Shown: positions 1 through 9,492 of the stretch, piece by piece | Numbering within the stretch: the first letter of the stretch is position 1 | Layout: every line of letters starts with the position of its first letter | From: Mixta calida | GTDB taxonomy: Bacteria > Pseudomonadota > Gammaproteobacteria > Enterobacterales > Enterobacteriaceae | Length of the DNA stretch: 64,000 nt | Direction: 5' to 3' | NCBI RefSeq assembly: GCF_002953215.1 | Contig: NZ_CP026378.1 | Location: 1,656,540 to 1,720,539 of the forward strand | Notes under the pieces: generated by a model | Told to the model about the DNA's origin: nothing | The model's input: only the letters and a program-made list of their open reading frames with translations | The model's database searches: none | Translations under genes and position numbers: made by a program

Positions 1-1
1 G

Positions 2-91
2 CAGGTATGGCTGCTCTATAATCGGCAGCAGCCATCGGTATTTGTAGAGGTGTTCAAGCGCCTGGGCGTTCCGCTATTGCGTAAACCATAA
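2..91 (+). CDS. helD: DNA helicase IV, C-terminal end (partial)
   Basis: Frame 2 from the left edge gives 29 codons ending at TAA (89-91). The tail reads like the end of E. coli helicase IV, with a VWLLYN stretch, PSVFVE and a final RKP. HelD is an SF1 3'-5' DNA helicase. Its position next to convergent mgsA matches the E. coli helD-mgsA order. Only the last residues are in the window, so the call rests on the short match plus synteny. Confidence 0.75.
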   Translation, partial: QVWLLYNRQQPSVFVEVFKRLGVPLLRKP

Positions 92-110
92 GCCCGGCGC
101 AACAGATAAG

Positions 111-569
111 TTATTTCAGGCGCGCGTGCAGATAATTTTGATAATCGGGGATCTGAATCGCGACGGTCTGGCTAAACAGCGGCGAGTTGATCAGGAAATC
201 GGCGGTGGAACGGTTGGTAGCGGTAGGAATATTCCATACTGTCGCCAGACGCAGCAGCGCTTTTACGTCAGGATCGTGCGGCACCGCGTTCAACGGGTCC
301 CAGAAGAAAATCAGCATATCGATTTTCCCCTCGGCAATCAGCGCGCCGACCTGCTGGTCGCCGCCCATCGGACCGCTGAGCATCGCATTCACCTCAAGAC
401 CGGTTTCTCGCTGGATCAGGTTTCCGGTGGTGCCGGTCGCGTAGAGCGTATGCGCGCTGAGCAATGCTTTATGCTGGCTGACCCACTCAAGCAGAGAGGA
501 TTTACAGTGGTCATGCGCCACCAGGGCAATTTTTTTCGCTTCGGCAAGAGTACGGCTGGTCTGCTCCAT
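111..569 (-). CDS. mgsA: Methylglyoxal synthase
   Basis: The 152-residue protein has the normal family length. Methylglyoxal synthase converts dihydroxyacetone phosphate to methylglyoxal and phosphate in the cytoplasm, a bypass that relieves sugar-phosphate stress. The catalytic Asp is seen at residue 71 (GPMGGDQQ) and the active-site His at 98 (NAVPHDP). The phosphate-binding TGTTG motif is at 45-49. It converges on helD, as in E. coli. Confidence 0.97.
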   Translation of the reverse strand: MEQTSRTLAEAKKIALVAHDHCKSSLLEWVSQHKALLSAHTLYATGTTGNLIQRETGLEVNAMLSGPMGGDQQVGALIAEGKIDMLIFFWDPLNAVPHDPDVKALLRLATVWNIPTATNRSTADFLINSPLFSQTVAIQIPDYQNYLHARLK

Positions 570-638
570 TCAGGCATCCTGTTGAGATAAGGTCAAAAAA
601 GGAATCAGACCGAGTTTACCTTTGCCGGGCAGTAAACA

Positions 639-1289
639 TCAACTTGCCCGTAGCGCCTTCATCCATCTCAGCAGGCGTTGACGCGTGGCGCTGTCGACCT
701 GATGAAACCACAGCTGTAAAAGGGGTTCGGCAGGCAGGTTAGCGCCGACGACATCGATCGGAAACTTTTGCTGTCTGACGCTTAAGGGCGGCTGTTGCGC
801 AAAGCGCGGCACCGAGGCGCTCTGGCCGCTGCGGTTATATGCCATTAACGCTTTTTCCAGATCGGTCTGCTGCCCGTCATGTAAGGGAAGGCGATCGCGG
901 CGGCTGGGCACCGTCTGGCCTTTTTCATCGACCATGATAAAGGTGCTGTTTTTATCAAACAGGCGGCGATCATGCAGGGAGTCAAGCTGCGGCAGGCGCA
1001 CGGAAATAGATTTTGCATTGGCGATAAAAGTTACGATCAGCGGATCGGAAATATAGCTGCGGCGTGCGCCGCCGTGCGTCAAGCCAACTGTTTTTTCAAC
1101 ACGGAACAGCAGCTGATGCTCTCCATTGTCCAGTTCCAACCCTTCGGCGCCCTTAAGCAGTGAGCCTGAAATTTTGCGTCCGTCCAGCACCAGCAAATCG
1201 ATATCGGGATCGAGCCTGAGCGTAGTCGCATAACAGGATGTTGCGAACAGCAACGCAAGCAAGCCTGAGCAGATCAAACGCAGCTTCAT
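639..1289 (-). CDS. yccT: YccT/CsgI-like periplasmic protein (DUF2057)
   Basis: The protein has 216 residues with an N-terminal signal peptide (about residues 1-21, hydrophobic LLALLFATSCYA), so it is probably exported to the periplasm. Sequence and position between mgsA and yccU match YccT, a DUF2057 protein. The E. coli protein has been renamed CsgI because it inhibits curli assembly; whether that role holds here is not visible. No catalytic motif was recognised. Confidence 0.88.
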   Translation of the reverse strand: MKLRLICSGLLALLFATSCYATTLRLDPDIDLLVLDGRKISGSLLKGAEGLELDNGEHQLLFRVEKTVGLTHGGARRSYISDPLIVTFIANAKSISVRLPQLDSLHDRRLFDKNSTFIMVDEKGQTVPSRRDRLPLHDGQQTDLEKALMAYNRSGQSASVPRFAQQPPLSVRQQKFPIDVVGANLPAEPLLQLWFHQVDSATRQRLLRWMKALRAS

Positions 1290-1479
1290 TATTTCTCCAA
1301 AAGGCGCACGGGAAATCCGGCAGTGAATGTATCAAATTCTTACATTATGGCATTGTGTTAACATTTTAACATATTATTTTGTGCCCTGAATCGCTAAATG
1401 CGTACATCCGTGTCGCCTGTTCATTCCCCCGACAGATTTCACCTAGAATGGGGGAAATACATATCCTCAGGAGAAGATT

Positions 1480-1896
1480 ATGAATGACCAAATGATTGCC
1501 GATGTATTGACCTCAACGCGCACAATTGCGCTGGTGGGAGCCAGCGACCAGCCCCATCGCCCCAGCTACGGCGTGATGGCCTGGCTATTGCAGCAGGGTT
1601 ATAAAGTGATCCCGGTGAATCCGGGCCTGGCGGGACAGACGCTGCTGGGACAAAAAGTGTACGCTTCGCTGGCGGAGATTCCAGATCCGGTGGATATGGT
1701 AGATGTCTTTCGCAATTCCGAGGCGGCCTGGGGCGTGGCGCAGGAAGCGATCGGTATCGGCGCGAAAACGCTGTGGCTGCAACAGGGCGTGATCAATGAA
1801 CAGGCGGCCACGCTGGCGGCAGATGCGGGGCTGAATGTGGTGATGGATCGCTGTCCGAAGATTGAAATCCCACGGCTGGGGTTACTGAAAAAGTGA
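1480..1896 (+). CDS. yccU: CoA-binding protein YccU
   Basis: The 138-residue protein has a CoA-binding Rossmann fold. The N-terminal nucleotide loop is visible as [17 protein letters not shown] near residues 16-32. It is preceded by a good ribosome binding site (AGGAG, about 1470). The family resembles the CoA-binding domain of succinyl-CoA synthetase but lacks the catalytic domains, and its biological role is undefined. It stands between yccT and hspQ as in E. coli. Confidence 0.93.
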   Translation: MNDQMIADVLTSTRTIALVGASDQPHRPSYGVMAWLLQQGYKVIPVNPGLAGQTLLGQKVYASLAEIPDPVDMVDVFRNSEAAWGVAQEAIGIGAKTLWLQQGVINEQAATLAADAGLNVVMDRCPKIEIPRLGLLKK

Positions 1897-1908
1897 ACGA
1901 TAAATAGC

Positions 1909-1943
1909 AAAAAAGGCCTGACGAGCATCGCCAAATCAGGCCT
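1909..1943 (-). terminator. Rho-independent terminator after hspQ
   Basis: The inverted repeat AGGCCTGA (1914-1921) / TCAGGCCT (1936-1943) is followed on the minus strand by a run of T (A-run 1909-1914 on plus). It lies just beyond the hspQ stop, where convergent yccU also ends. Confidence 0.75.
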
Positions 1944-1980
1944 GGCCGACCTGTTCCGACGTTGCCCGACATAACCTGAT

Positions 1981-2298
1981 TTAGTGACGTAAACGGGGAG
2001 CCATCAGCTGCTGACGAATCGACTCCGCCAGTTCATCCAGCGAAGGTTGTTCGGGATGAATGGTTTGCGGCTCGCCGGAAAGCTGGGCTTCGGCAAGATA
2101 AGTGTGGATGGGCTCGCCGTCATCATCTTCAGTGACAACGTGATACCAGGGCGCAGCAAGCAGGGCATCATTGGCGTCAACATCTTCCACACCGGGATCG
2201 TCTAACGAATACTCGGGATCGACATCAACCACCACCCCCAGAAAGCCCAGCATCTTATGACGCACCTGCTGACCAATTCCAAATTTACTGGCAATCAT
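1981..2298 (-). CDS. hspQ: Heat shock protein HspQ
   Basis: The 105-residue protein starts at ATG 2298, preceded by AGGAGGT; a TTG one codon upstream is less likely. HspQ binds hemimethylated DNA in vitro and acts as a specificity enhancer of the Lon protease. The sequence begins [18 protein letters not shown] and carries the family APWYHVV and HTYLAEAQL blocks. Length and neighbours (yccU, rlmI) match E. coli. Confidence 0.96.
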   Translation of the reverse strand: MIASKFGIGQQVRHKMLGFLGVVVDVDPEYSLDDPGVEDVDANDALLAAPWYHVVTEDDDGEPIHTYLAEAQLSGEPQTIHPEQPSLDELAESIRQQLMAPRLRH

Positions 2299-2360
2299 CA
2301 ATACCTCCTGACAAACACTGCCTTTGATACCAATATGGCGTCAAAGGCATCGTTTTCAAG

Positions 2361-3551
2361 TTACAGTACGCGACAGGCGACGCCCTTCAGATAAAGCCCT
2401 TCAGGATAACTGGCGATCACCGGGTGATCGGCCGCCTGGCGGAACTGCTCTATAAATTGTACATCACGCTGGGCATCTACGGCGGCGTCGGCGATGATTT
2501 TCTGGAATAAATCGGTCGGCATCAGGCCTGAGCAGGAGAAGGTCAACAACATTCCACCCGGATTGAGCAGCTGCATCGCCAGCATGTTGATATCTTTATA
2601 ACCGCGGCAGGCGCCCGCCAGCTGGTTTTTATTTTCCACAAACTTCGGTGGGTCCATCACAATCAGGTCGAACTTTTCACCGCTATCGCGATAGCTGCGC
2701 AGCAGTTTAAACACATCGTCGCGCAGGAACTGCGCTTTGCTGAGATCCAGCCCGTTCAGCTCGACGTTCTGTTTCGCGACGTCCAGTGCGGCCTGAGAGG
2801 TATCGACGCTAATGACTTCGCGGCAGCCGCCCATCAGCGTGGAAACGGCGAAACCGCCGGTATAGGAAAAGCAGTTCAGTACGCGCTTGTCCTGCGCATA
2901 GCGGCGCGTGGCGAAACGGCTGTCACGTTGATCGAGGTAGTAGCCGGTCTTATGGCCGGTGCGGATATCTACCAGCAGCTTCATGCCGTGTTCGGTAATC
3001 GGCAACAGGTCGGGCGGCAGCTCGCCGCTTACCGGCCCCTGCGTCAGCGCCAGGCCCTCTTTTTTACGCACCGACACGTCGGAACGATCGTAAATGCTGC
3101 ACGTCGGGTAGCACTGCTGCAGCGCGGAGATAATCGCTGGACGCTGGTATTCGGCGCCGGCGGAGAGCAGCTGCAGCACCAGAAACTGACCGAAACGGTC
3201 GATAGTGACACCGGGCAGGCCGTCAGATTCGCCGGCGATCAGACGATAGCTGTCAAGGCCGTCGCGCGCGGCCAGCCAGTCGCGCAGCTGCTGCGCGCTC
3301 TGCAGACGACGAATAAAAAAGGCGATATCGACGGATTCATCTTGCTGCCAGCTCCAGACGCGCGCGCGGATCTGCGAATCGGGAGAAAAGGCGGCACGGG
3401 CCAGCCATTTGCCCTGGCTGTCGCAGACATCGATGGTTTCGCCGCGTTGGGCTTTACCTTCCATTCGGGCGACGGCGCCGGAAAATATCCAGGGATGACG
3501 ACGGAGCAGGGACTTTTCACGGCCCTTAGCGAGAATCAATCGAACAGTCAT
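2361..3551 (-). CDS. rlmI: 23S rRNA m5C1962 methyltransferase
   Basis: The 396-residue protein has an N-terminal PUA domain (about 1-80) followed by a SAM-dependent methyltransferase domain. Visible methyltransferase motifs are the [10 protein letters not shown] region (motif I) and DPPKF, the motif IV equivalent. RlmI methylates C1962 of 23S rRNA. Position between hspQ and acyP agrees with E. coli yccW. Confidence 0.96.
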   Translation of the reverse strand: MTVRLILAKGREKSLLRRHPWIFSGAVARMEGKAQRGETIDVCDSQGKWLARAAFSPDSQIRARVWSWQQDESVDIAFFIRRLQSAQQLRDWLAARDGLDSYRLIAGESDGLPGVTIDRFGQFLVLQLLSAGAEYQRPAIISALQQCYPTCSIYDRSDVSVRKKEGLALTQGPVSGELPPDLLPITEHGMKLLVDIRTGHKTGYYLDQRDSRFATRRYAQDKRVLNCFSYTGGFAVSTLMGGCREVISVDTSQAALDVAKQNVELNGLDLSKAQFLRDDVFKLLRSYRDSGEKFDLIVMDPPKFVENKNQLAGACRGYKDINMLAMQLLNPGGMLLTFSCSGLMPTDLFQKIIADAAVDAQRDVQFIEQFRQAADHPVIASYPEGLYLKGVACRVL

Positions 3552-3640
3552 ATTTTGCTATGCTTACCAACGGAAAATGAGGCGACATTGTCCGGTGGAT
3601 ACCGGAAAAATGCAATCAAACTGGATCGCAGGAGGGCGCA

Positions 3641-3919
3641 ATGGCGCAGCAGTGCATAAAAGCCTGGGTTTATGGACGGGTGCAGGGCGTCGGATTTCGC
3701 TACAGCACGCAGGCGCAGGCGCAGCAGCTGGGGCTGACGGGTTACGCGCGCAATCTGGATGACGGTAGCGTAGAGGTGCTGGCCTGCGGCGACAACGCGC
3801 AGCTGGAGCAGCTGCTGGCATGGTTAAAGGCGGGCGGGCCGCGCAGCGCGCGCGTCGATCGCGTGCTGACCGAACCGCATCAGCCAGCGGAGACGCCGCA
3901 GCGTTTCACCACCGGTTAA
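3641..3919 (+). CDS. acyP: Acylphosphatase
   Basis: This 92-residue small cytoplasmic enzyme hydrolyses acyl phosphates. The signature GRVQGVGFR is at residues 12-20, with the phosphate-binding Arg20 and the catalytic Asn38 (GYARNLDDG). A purine-rich ribosome binding site (CAGGAGG) precedes the ATG. It is divergent from rlmI and convergent with tusE, as for E. coli yccX. Confidence 0.96.
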   Translation: MAQQCIKAWVYGRVQGVGFRYSTQAQAQQLGLTGYARNLDDGSVEVLACGDNAQLEQLLAWLKAGGPRSARVDRVLTEPHQPAETPQRFTTG

Positions 3920-3947
3920 GCGGATAATAAAAGGGAGGCGCCTGGCG

Positions 3948-4274
3948 TTACAGGCACTTCACCGGTTTCGGCAGGCCCGCGATCCTGGTCGCCTGCTTTG
4001 CCGGGCCATCGGGAAAGAGCCGAAACAGATAGCGGCTGTTGCCTTTCTCTTCGCCGAATTTCTGCGCCATCGCTTTCACCAGCATGCGAACGGCAGGCGA
4101 GGTGTTGAACTCCATATAAAATGCACGCACGAAATGCACCACTTCCCAGTGCGCTTCGCTCATTTCAATCGACTCTTCTGCGGCGATCTGCTGCGCCAGC
4201 GCTTCGCTCCAGTCCGCCGGATCTAACAGATAACCTTGCGCATCGCGCGCAATTTCTTTGCCTTCGAACAGCAC
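3948..4274 (-). CDS. tusE: Sulfur relay protein TusE (DsrC family)
   Basis: The 108-residue DsrC/TusE protein receives persulfide sulfur from TusBCD and passes it to MnmA for 2-thiouridine in tRNA. The essential Cys is the penultimate residue (PKPVKCL end). The family RIAGLPKP block precedes it. Neighbours acyP and yccA match E. coli. Confidence 0.96.
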   Translation of the reverse strand: MLFEGKEIARDAQGYLLDPADWSEALAQQIAAEESIEMSEAHWEVVHFVRAFYMEFNTSPAVRMLVKAMAQKFGEEKGNSRYLFRLFPDGPAKQATRIAGLPKPVKCL

Positions 4275-4327
4275 GGTATAACCTCAATAATGAAACCTGC
4301 GCCTATCTTAGCAAAATTGCCGACGGC

Positions 4328-4355
4328 AAAAAAACAAAGCCCCGCAGAACGGGGC
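4328..4355 (-). terminator. Rho-independent terminator after yccA
   Basis: The hairpin GCCCCG (4339-4344) / CGGGGC (4350-4355) is followed on the minus strand by a T-rich tract (A-run 4328-4334). It lies directly after the yccA stop codon. Confidence 0.75.
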
Positions 4356-4383
4356 CGGATAACGCAATCGCATAGCGGCTGGC

Positions 4384-5046
4384 TTAGTCGTTACGCGACG
4401 AGAAGCCAAGAATGCTGAGCAGGCTGATAAAGATGTTATACAGCGAAACATACAGGCTGATAGTAGCGCGAATATAGTTGGTTTCGCCGCCGTGAATGAT
4501 ATTGCTGGTTTCCCACAGAATCGCGCCGGTGGAGAAAAGAATAAACAGCGCGCTAATCGCCAGCTGCAATGCCGGCAGCTGCAGGAACAGGTTAGCGATC
4601 ACTGCCACTAACAGCACGACGAAACCCGCCATCATCAGGCCGCCGAGGAATGACATATCGCGGCGCGTGGTCAGCACATAGGCCGAACAGCAGAAGAAGA
4701 CCAGCGCGGTGCCGCCGAGCGCCAGCGCGATGGCGTCGCCCATCCCGGCCGACAGGAACGAATTCAGGATCGGCCCCAGGCTGTAGCCGAGAAAACCGGT
4801 AAAGGCGAAGGCGGCCAGAATGCCGGCCGGACTGTTCGCCAGACGGTAGGTCAGGAACATCAGGCCGTAAAAACCGACCAGCATCAGGATCAGGCCTGGC
4901 GCGGGCAGATTCAGCAGCGTGCTGGCAGTCGCCGTCGCGGCGGAGAAGGCCAGCGTCAGCCCCAGCAAGAAATAGGTGTTACGCAAAACTTTATGGGTGC
5001 TGAGCAGCGAAGCGCCGGCACCAGAACGGGAAACGATACGATCCAT
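4384..5046 (-). CDS. yccA: BAX inhibitor-1 family membrane protein, FtsH modulator
   Basis: The 220-residue inner-membrane protein has about seven hydrophobic segments typical of the BI-1 / YccA family. E. coli YccA is a substrate and modulator of the FtsH protease. The start was set at MDRIVSRSG (5046), matching the E. coli N-terminus, rather than the upstream in-frame ATG at 5058. It sits next to a tRNA-Ser gene as in E. coli. Confidence 0.95.
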   Translation of the reverse strand: MDRIVSRSGAGASLLSTHKVLRNTYFLLGLTLAFSAATATASTLLNLPAPGLILMLVGFYGLMFLTYRLANSPAGILAAFAFTGFLGYSLGPILNSFLSAGMGDAIALALGGTALVFFCCSAYVLTTRRDMSFLGGLMMAGFVVLLVAVIANLFLQLPALQLAISALFILFSTGAILWETSNIIHGGETNYIRATISLYVSLYNIFISLLSILGFSSRND

Positions 5047-5223
5047 AATGCACCTCATACAGGGGTCACAATCTTAGCGCAGAGCATACGAAGCGGGGGA
5101 AAAGGGAAAAGGCGTTTTACCCTTCTTTACGCGTGAAGCCGCTGATTTTGTGAGCCGAGTGGTGATAATGGCAGCAAAAAAACTGTCGTTGGCTGTTTTT
5201 CAGGCGAACGGTCAGCTTAGCTA

Positions 5224-5252
5224 TTTACATTGCCCTAAGGGGTGTTTATAGT
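5224..5252 (+). promoter_or_regulatory. Promoter of first tRNA-Ser
   Basis: The -35 TTTACA (5224-5229), a 17-bp spacer and -10 TATAGT (5247-5252) lie 12 bp before the tRNA. This is a near-consensus sigma-70 promoter. Confidence 0.7.
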
Positions 5253-5264
5253 TCGCCTCATTGC

Positions 5265-5352
5265 GGAGGGGTGGCCGAGCGGCTTAAGGCAGCGGTCTTG
5301 AAAACCGCCGATGGGAAACCATCCGAGAGTTCGAATCTCTCCTCCTCCGCCA
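5265..5352 (+). tRNA. serT: tRNA-Ser (anticodon UGA), copy 1
   Basis: This is an 88-nt class II tRNA with encoded CCA end. The anticodon loop CTTGAAAA gives UGA, and there is a long variable arm and a TTCGAAT T-loop. It is in the serT position after yccA. It is followed by its own terminator and differs from the second copy by one base in the D-loop region. Confidence 0.96.
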
Positions 5353-5363
5353 TCGAATCTATG

Positions 5364-5397
5364 ACGGGCCAGCAGCGATGCTGGCCCGTTTTCGTTT
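5364..5397 (+). terminator. Terminator after tRNA-Ser copy 1
   Basis: Perfect arms ACGGGCCAGCA (5364-5374) and TGCTGGCCCGT (5379-5389) flank a GCGA loop and are followed by a T-rich tract. Confidence 0.85.
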
Positions 5398-5477
5398 GAG
5401 TGTCAAGCCTCGTTGCTGCCGTTTTCGCCGCTGCGCTGCGAAAATAATCAGTCAGCCATTTTTTGTTTTAAAGGGAC

Positions 5478-5506
5478 TTGCACAAGCAGAATCAAGCCGT
5501 TAGACT
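5478..5506 (+). promoter_or_regulatory. Promoter of second tRNA-Ser
   Basis: The -35 TTGCAC (5478-5483), 17-bp spacer and -10 TAGACT (5501-5506) lie about 50 bp before the tRNA, so the second copy is probably transcribed on its own. Confidence 0.6.
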
Positions 5507-5555
5507 GCGTCGCACAATATGACGCGTCGGCAATTACGGTTGCAGATGGTCTTGC

Positions 5556-5643
5556 GGAGGGGTGGCCGAGTGGCTTAAGGCAGCGGTCTTGAAAACCGCC
5601 GATGGGAAACCATCCGAGAGTTCGAATCTCTCCTCCTCCGCCA
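5556..5643 (+). tRNA. tRNA-Ser (anticodon UGA), copy 2
   Basis: This 88-nt class II tRNA has the same anticodon loop, variable arm and CCA end as copy 1, with a single T for C change in the D-arm. It lies about 200 bp downstream in the same orientation, so it is probably a tandem duplication. The intervening DNA is not duplicated, which suggests an old event or gene-conversion of the tRNAs. Confidence 0.96.
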
Positions 5644-5656
5644 CATTTCAGAGAGA

Positions 5657-5681
5657 GCCAGCACAGCGTGCTGGCTTTTTT
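5657..5681 (+). terminator. Terminator after tRNA-Ser copy 2
   Basis: The stem GCCAGCAC (5657-5664) / GTGCTGGC (5668-5675) is followed by six T. Confidence 0.85.
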
Positions 5682-5872
5682 GTTGCCTGTCATCCGCTCG
5701 CGTGCGTGCCCAGATTGCCTTCATATCCTGACCCCCGCGCTTTCCCGTCATGACGTCGCCATCCTCTTTTCTCCTGACGAAGACGAATAGCCGCCAGAAA
5801 GGTGCGCAAGTCTGAAAAACATCCCGTTGCTTTTCAATTGGCTGGCAGGACGCAACCGCGATGTCGCGCGTC

Positions 5873-5881
5873 TGCTATAGT
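5873..5881 (+). promoter_or_regulatory. Candidate extended -10 promoter of agp
   Basis: TGCTATAGT (5873-5881) fits an extended -10 element (TGn plus TATAGT) about 120 bp upstream of the agp start. No good -35 is seen. The rest of 5682-6000 contains no recognisable gene. Confidence 0.45.
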
Positions 5882-6000
5882 CCTGATACGATATGAGTCC
5901 TGTATTCGCTGCCGCAGGCGGCGCGTCACACCTGATATTGGCTCTCACACCTCCGGTCAGGAGTCAGCAAGTCATCATCGGATCGAATGGAACAGTAACA

Positions 6001-7701
6001 ATGATCAAAAAACTCACTCTTTGTGCATTGTCGGTTATTGCGGCGTTACCCTTAGGATTTTCCGCTCAGGCCGCTGATGGCGATCTGCAACTCCAACAGG
6101 TTCTTATGCTGAGCCGCCACAATCTGCGCGCGCCGCTGGCGGATAATGGCAGCGTATTGGCGCAGGCCACCAAAAAATCCTGGCCGCAGTGGGACGTGCC
6201 GGGCGGCGAACTGACCACGAAAGGCGGCGTGCTGGAAGTCTATATGGGGCGTTATACCCGTGCCTGGCTGGCGCAACAGGGACTACTTAAAGCTAACGCC
6301 TGCCCGGATTCGAACGAAGTATTCGCCTATGCCAACAGCCTGCAGCGCACCGTCGCCACCGCACAATATTTTGTTACCGGCGCGTTCCCTGGCTGCGACG
6401 TCGCGGTCACCCATCAGGATGAAATGGGCACGATGGACCCGGTATTCAGCCCGGTGATCACCAACGACAGCGATGAATTCAACAAAAAAGCGCTGGCGGC
6501 GATGAATGCGGAAGGGGAGAAGTTAAGTCTTAAGCCCGCCTTCCAGCAGCTGGAAAAAATCATCGATTACAAAAACTCACCGGCCTGCGACGGTAAAAAA
6601 CAGTGCACGCTCAGCAGCGATAATCAGAATAAATTCAGTGCGGAAAACGGCAAGGAACCCAACGTCGCCGGCCCGCTGAAAGTCGGCAACTCGCTGGTGG
6701 ACGCCTTTACCCTGCAATACTATCAGGGCTTCCCGCTTGAGCAGATCGCCTGGGGACAGATTAAAACCCCTGAGCAGTGGCAGACGCTGTCCGCGATTAA
6801 AAACGGCTATCAGGATGCGCTGTTTACCTCGCCAGAGATCGCGCGCGAGGTCGCTTCGCCGCTGATCGACTATATTCGCAGCCAGCTTATCGATCAGGAT
6901 AAAGCCTCTGCGCCGAAGGTAATGCTGATGGTGGGACATGATTCCAATATCGCCTCGCTGCTGGCGGCGCTGGATGTGAAGCCGTATACGCTGCCGGGTC
7001 AGTATGAGAAAACGCCGATTGGCGGTCAGGTGGTGTTTGAGCGCTGGCATGATGCGAAAGCCGATAAAGATCTGGTGAAAATCGAATATGTTTACCAGAC
7101 AGCCGATCAGCTGCGTGACGGCGAAGTGCTCAGCCTGAAAAATCCGCCGCAACGTGTCACGCTGCAGCTTAACGGTTGCCCGACGGATGGTAACGGTTTC
7201 TGTTCGTGGGAGCAGTTCAACGGCGTGCTGAACGCAGCGTTGCAGGGTACCGCGCTACAACCGGCTGCGGAGAAGCCGAGCGCGCCGGCAGCCAACGACG
7301 CCGCAGCAACGGATAAGGCAGCGACGGACAACGCGGCTACCGATAAAGCGGCGCAGGCAAAGGCTGCGGCGGACAAGGCAGCGCAGGAGAAGGCTGCCGC
7401 TGCTGACAAGGCGGCGAAAGAGAAGGCTGCGGCAGAGAAGGCTGCGGCGGACAAGGCAGCGCAGGAGAAAGCTGCCGCTGCTGACAAGGCGGCGAAAGAG
7501 AAAGCTGCGGCGGACAAGGCAGCGCAGGATAAAGCTGCCGCAGCTGATAAGGCGGCGAAAGAGAAGGCTGCGGCAGAGAAAGCGGCGGCAGAGAAAGCTG
7601 AGCCAGCCAGTCAGTCAAAACCGCAGGCTGCGCCGGAAGCGCAGACGCCAGCTGATAAAGCGCAGCAGGCGCCGGAGAAAGAGGCAACGCCTGCGGCGTA
7701 A
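6001..7701 (+). CDS. agp: Periplasmic glucose-1-phosphatase with TolA-like C-terminal tail
   Basis: The 566-residue histidine acid phosphatase hydrolyses glucose-1-phosphate in the periplasm. The start is at [10 protein letters not shown], giving a clear signal peptide (1-24), rather than upstream in-frame codons. The RHNLRAP catalytic motif is at 39-45 and the HD pair at 313-314. The E. coli enzyme is 413 residues; here about 148 extra residues (about 419-566) follow, built of Ala/Lys/Asp/Glu repeats ([14 protein letters not shown] type) and a Pro/Ala/Gln end. The tail looks like the helical domain of TolA and probably forms a long helix or linker. The phosphatase domain itself is intact. 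Confidence 0.9.
   Translation: MIKKLTLCALSVIAALPLGFSAQAADGDLQLQQVLMLSRHNLRAPLADNGSVLAQATKKSWPQWDVPGGELTTKGGVLEVYMGRYTRAWLAQQGLLKANACPDSNEVFAYANSLQRTVATAQYFVTGAFPGCDVAVTHQDEMGTMDPVFSPVITNDSDEFNKKALAAMNAEGEKLSLKPAFQQLEKIIDYKNSPACDGKKQCTLSSDNQNKFSAENGKEPNVAGPLKVGNSLVDAFTLQYYQGFPLEQIAWGQIKTPEQWQTLSAIKNGYQDALFTSPEIAREVASPLIDYIRSQLIDQDKASAPKVMLMVGHDSNIASLLAALDVKPYTLPGQYEKTPIGGQVVFERWHDAKADKDLVKIEYVYQTADQLRDGEVLSLKNPPQRVTLQLNGCPTDGNGFCSWEQFNGVLNAALQGTALQPAAEKPSAPAANDAAATDKAATDNAATDKAAQAKAAADKAAQEKAAAADKAAKEKAAAEKAAADKAAQEKAAAADKAAKEKAAADKAAQDKAAAADKAAKEKAAAEKAAAEKAEPASQSKPQAAPEAQTPADKAQQAPEKEATPAA
7300..7610 (+). repeat. Tandem Ala/Lys/Glu codon repeats inside agp
   Basis: Short imperfect direct repeats such as GCGGCGAAAGAGAAGGCTGC recur through the 3' part of agp and encode the [20 protein letters not shown] tail. 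Repeat number could vary by slippage. Confidence 0.8.
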
Positions 7702-7714
7702 ACCGTTGAGTGCG

Positions 7715-7742
7715 AAAAAAGGGAGCCAGGCTCCCTTTTTTT
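7715..7742 (+). terminator. Bidirectional terminator after agp
   Basis: The perfect stem GGGAGCC-A-GGCTCCC (7721-7735) is flanked by A6 (7715-7720) and T7 (7736-7742), so it can serve agp and the convergent dehydrogenase gene. Confidence 0.88.
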
Positions 7743-7788
7743 ATGGTTTGCGTCGGGCCATTTTACGCAGAATGGCCACTTTATGAGC

Positions 7789-9165
7789 TTACTGCCCTGA
7801 CACGACCACCAGCTTCTGGTTTACAAACTCTTTAATGCCGAGATCGGAAAGCTCGCGCCCGTAGCCGGAACGCTTAATGCCGCCGAAAGGCAGCTCGGCC
7901 GCGGTATCGCTGGCGGAGTTGATAAACACCATGCCGGTTTCAATACGTGAGGCAAGACGTTTGCCGCGCGCGATATCGCCGGTAAACACGGCGCCGCCCA
8001 ACCCGTAATGGGAGTCGTTCGCCAGTTTCACTATCTCGTCATCGTTTTCCACGACATAAACCTGCGCCACCGGGCCGAAAAACTCTTCGAAATAAGCCGG
8101 ATTGTCGCGGGTGATGTTAGTTAAGATTGTTGGCTGATAAAAACAGCCAGGGCCGTCGATAACTTTGCCGCCATAGTGTAGCGTCGCGCCCTGTTTAACC
8201 GCATTTTCTACCTGCTTCGCCAGGGTATCGCGCGCGCTGGCTGAAGATAGCGGGCCCAGCGTAGTGCTTTCATCCAGTGGATCGCCGATTTTCATCGCTT
8301 CAAAGGCGGCAGTGAATCTCTCCAGGAAGCGATCGTAGATGCTGCGCTGCACAATAAAGCGTTTCGCGGCAGTGCAGACCTGGCCTGCGTTGCTCAGACG
8401 CGCCTGCGCGCCCTGTTTGACCGCCTCGTTGAGATCGCAGTCGTCCAGCACCACAAAAACATCATTGCCGCCCAGCTCAAGCGTGGTTTTCTTCAGATAC
8501 TTGCCCGCCTGCTGCGCAACGGCGCTGCCGGCGCGTTCCGAACCGGTCAGCGCGGCGCCCTGTACGCGATCGTCAGCGATCAGCTCAGCCACCTTGTCGC
8601 TGGAGATAAATAGATTGGTCCATGCGCCTTCAGGCGCGCCGGCTTCACGCACCAGCTCCTCAAACAGGCTGGCACAGTGCGGCACGATGGCGGCATGCTT
8701 CGCCAGCACCGGATTGCCCGCCGCCAGATTAGGGGCGAGCACGCGCATCAGCTGGTAATAAGGGAAGTTCCACGGCTCGACGGCGACCAGCACTCCCAGC
8801 GGATGATATTCGACCCAGGCGTCGCCCAGCTCGGTGGGATAAGGAACCGGCTGTAAAAATTTCTCGGCATGTTCGGCATAGTAACGCGCAATCTGCGCGC
8901 AAATCGCCACTTCGCCGCGACTCTGCTTCAGCAGCTTGCCCATTTCAAGGCTGGCGACTTTCGCCAGCTCCTCCGCCCGGCTGTCGATCAAATCCGCCAG
9001 CTTATGCAGTACCTGAATACGTGGCTGAACAGGGCCTCTTGACCAGTCGGATTGCCAAAGCTGCCACGCTTTTTCCAGCGCCGATTCGACATACTCGTCG
9101 CTGTGCGCAGGCCAGGTTTTCATCACTTTGTTGGTGGCGGGGTTCACAGATTGATAAGCAGACAT
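7789..9165 (-). CDS. NAD(P)-dependent aldehyde dehydrogenase (Sad/GabD-like)
   Basis: The 458-residue ALDH-superfamily enzyme is most like succinate-semialdehyde dehydrogenases of the Sad (YneI) type. The catalytic Glu230 (LELGGND) and nucleophile Cys264 (GQVCTAAK) are present, as is the cofactor-region PWNFP (131-135). The short length (below 480) is typical of Sad-type rather than GabD-type enzymes. Substrate specificity cannot be read from sequence alone. It ends against the agp terminator. Confidence 0.85.
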   Translation of the reverse strand: MSAYQSVNPATNKVMKTWPAHSDEYVESALEKAWQLWQSDWSRGPVQPRIQVLHKLADLIDSRAEELAKVASLEMGKLLKQSRGEVAICAQIARYYAEHAEKFLQPVPYPTELGDAWVEYHPLGVLVAVEPWNFPYYQLMRVLAPNLAAGNPVLAKHAAIVPHCASLFEELVREAGAPEGAWTNLFISSDKVAELIADDRVQGAALTGSERAGSAVAQQAGKYLKKTTLELGGNDVFVVLDDCDLNEAVKQGAQARLSNAGQVCTAAKRFIVQRSIYDRFLERFTAAFEAMKIGDPLDESTTLGPLSSASARDTLAKQVENAVKQGATLHYGGKVIDGPGCFYQPTILTNITRDNPAYFEEFFGPVAQVYVVENDDEIVKLANDSHYGLGGAVFTGDIARGKRLASRIETGMVFINSASDTAAELPFGGIKRSGYGRELSDLGIKEFVNQKLVVVSGQ

Positions 9166-9237
9166 AAGAGGCTCCTTTTCACTGGCGGGAAATAGAGAGG
9201 GGCGGGAATTTCCCGCCCCCTGAATGGTATACGTGGC

Positions 9238-9468
9238 TCAGACGTTTTTACGTTCGACGACCGTATCATCCCATGTCAGGACGTCGGCCTCGGTTTTATC
9301 AAAAGCGCGGAACAGCACTTCGTCATTGCCCTGCTGGCGCCAGATCTCTTCGGCCAGCTTTTCATCGTAATTTGCCACTTCAAAAATTGCCTCAGCAATC
9401 TCAGGTGAGGTATGGCGCAGGCTTGCCCATTCGCCGACATGATGTGCTTTGGATTGTTGCGTTGCCAT
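9238..9468 (-). CDS. yccJ: YccJ family protein
   Basis: This 76-residue soluble protein of unknown function has the YccJ pattern [20 protein letters not shown] near the N-terminus. A good AGGAG ribosome binding site precedes the ATG. It lies 24 bp downstream of wrbA on the same strand, the same pair as yccJ-wrbA in E. coli, so cotranscription is likely. Confidence 0.93.
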   Translation of the reverse strand: MATQQSKAHHVGEWASLRHTSPEIAEAIFEVANYDEKLAEEIWRQQGNDEVLFRAFDKTEADVLTWDDTVVERKNV

Positions 9469-9492
9469 AATGTTCTCCTGTGTTGGTTGAGA

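Noticed and set aside
5265..5643. The two tRNA-Ser genes as flanks of a mobile element
   Set aside because: The 200 bp between them has only a terminator and a promoter, no integrase or att-like core; simple tandem duplication explains it.
7107..7687. Long minus-strand frames opposite the agp tail
   Set aside because: They are shadows of the Ala/Lys codon repeats, with Ala/Ser/Pro-only composition.
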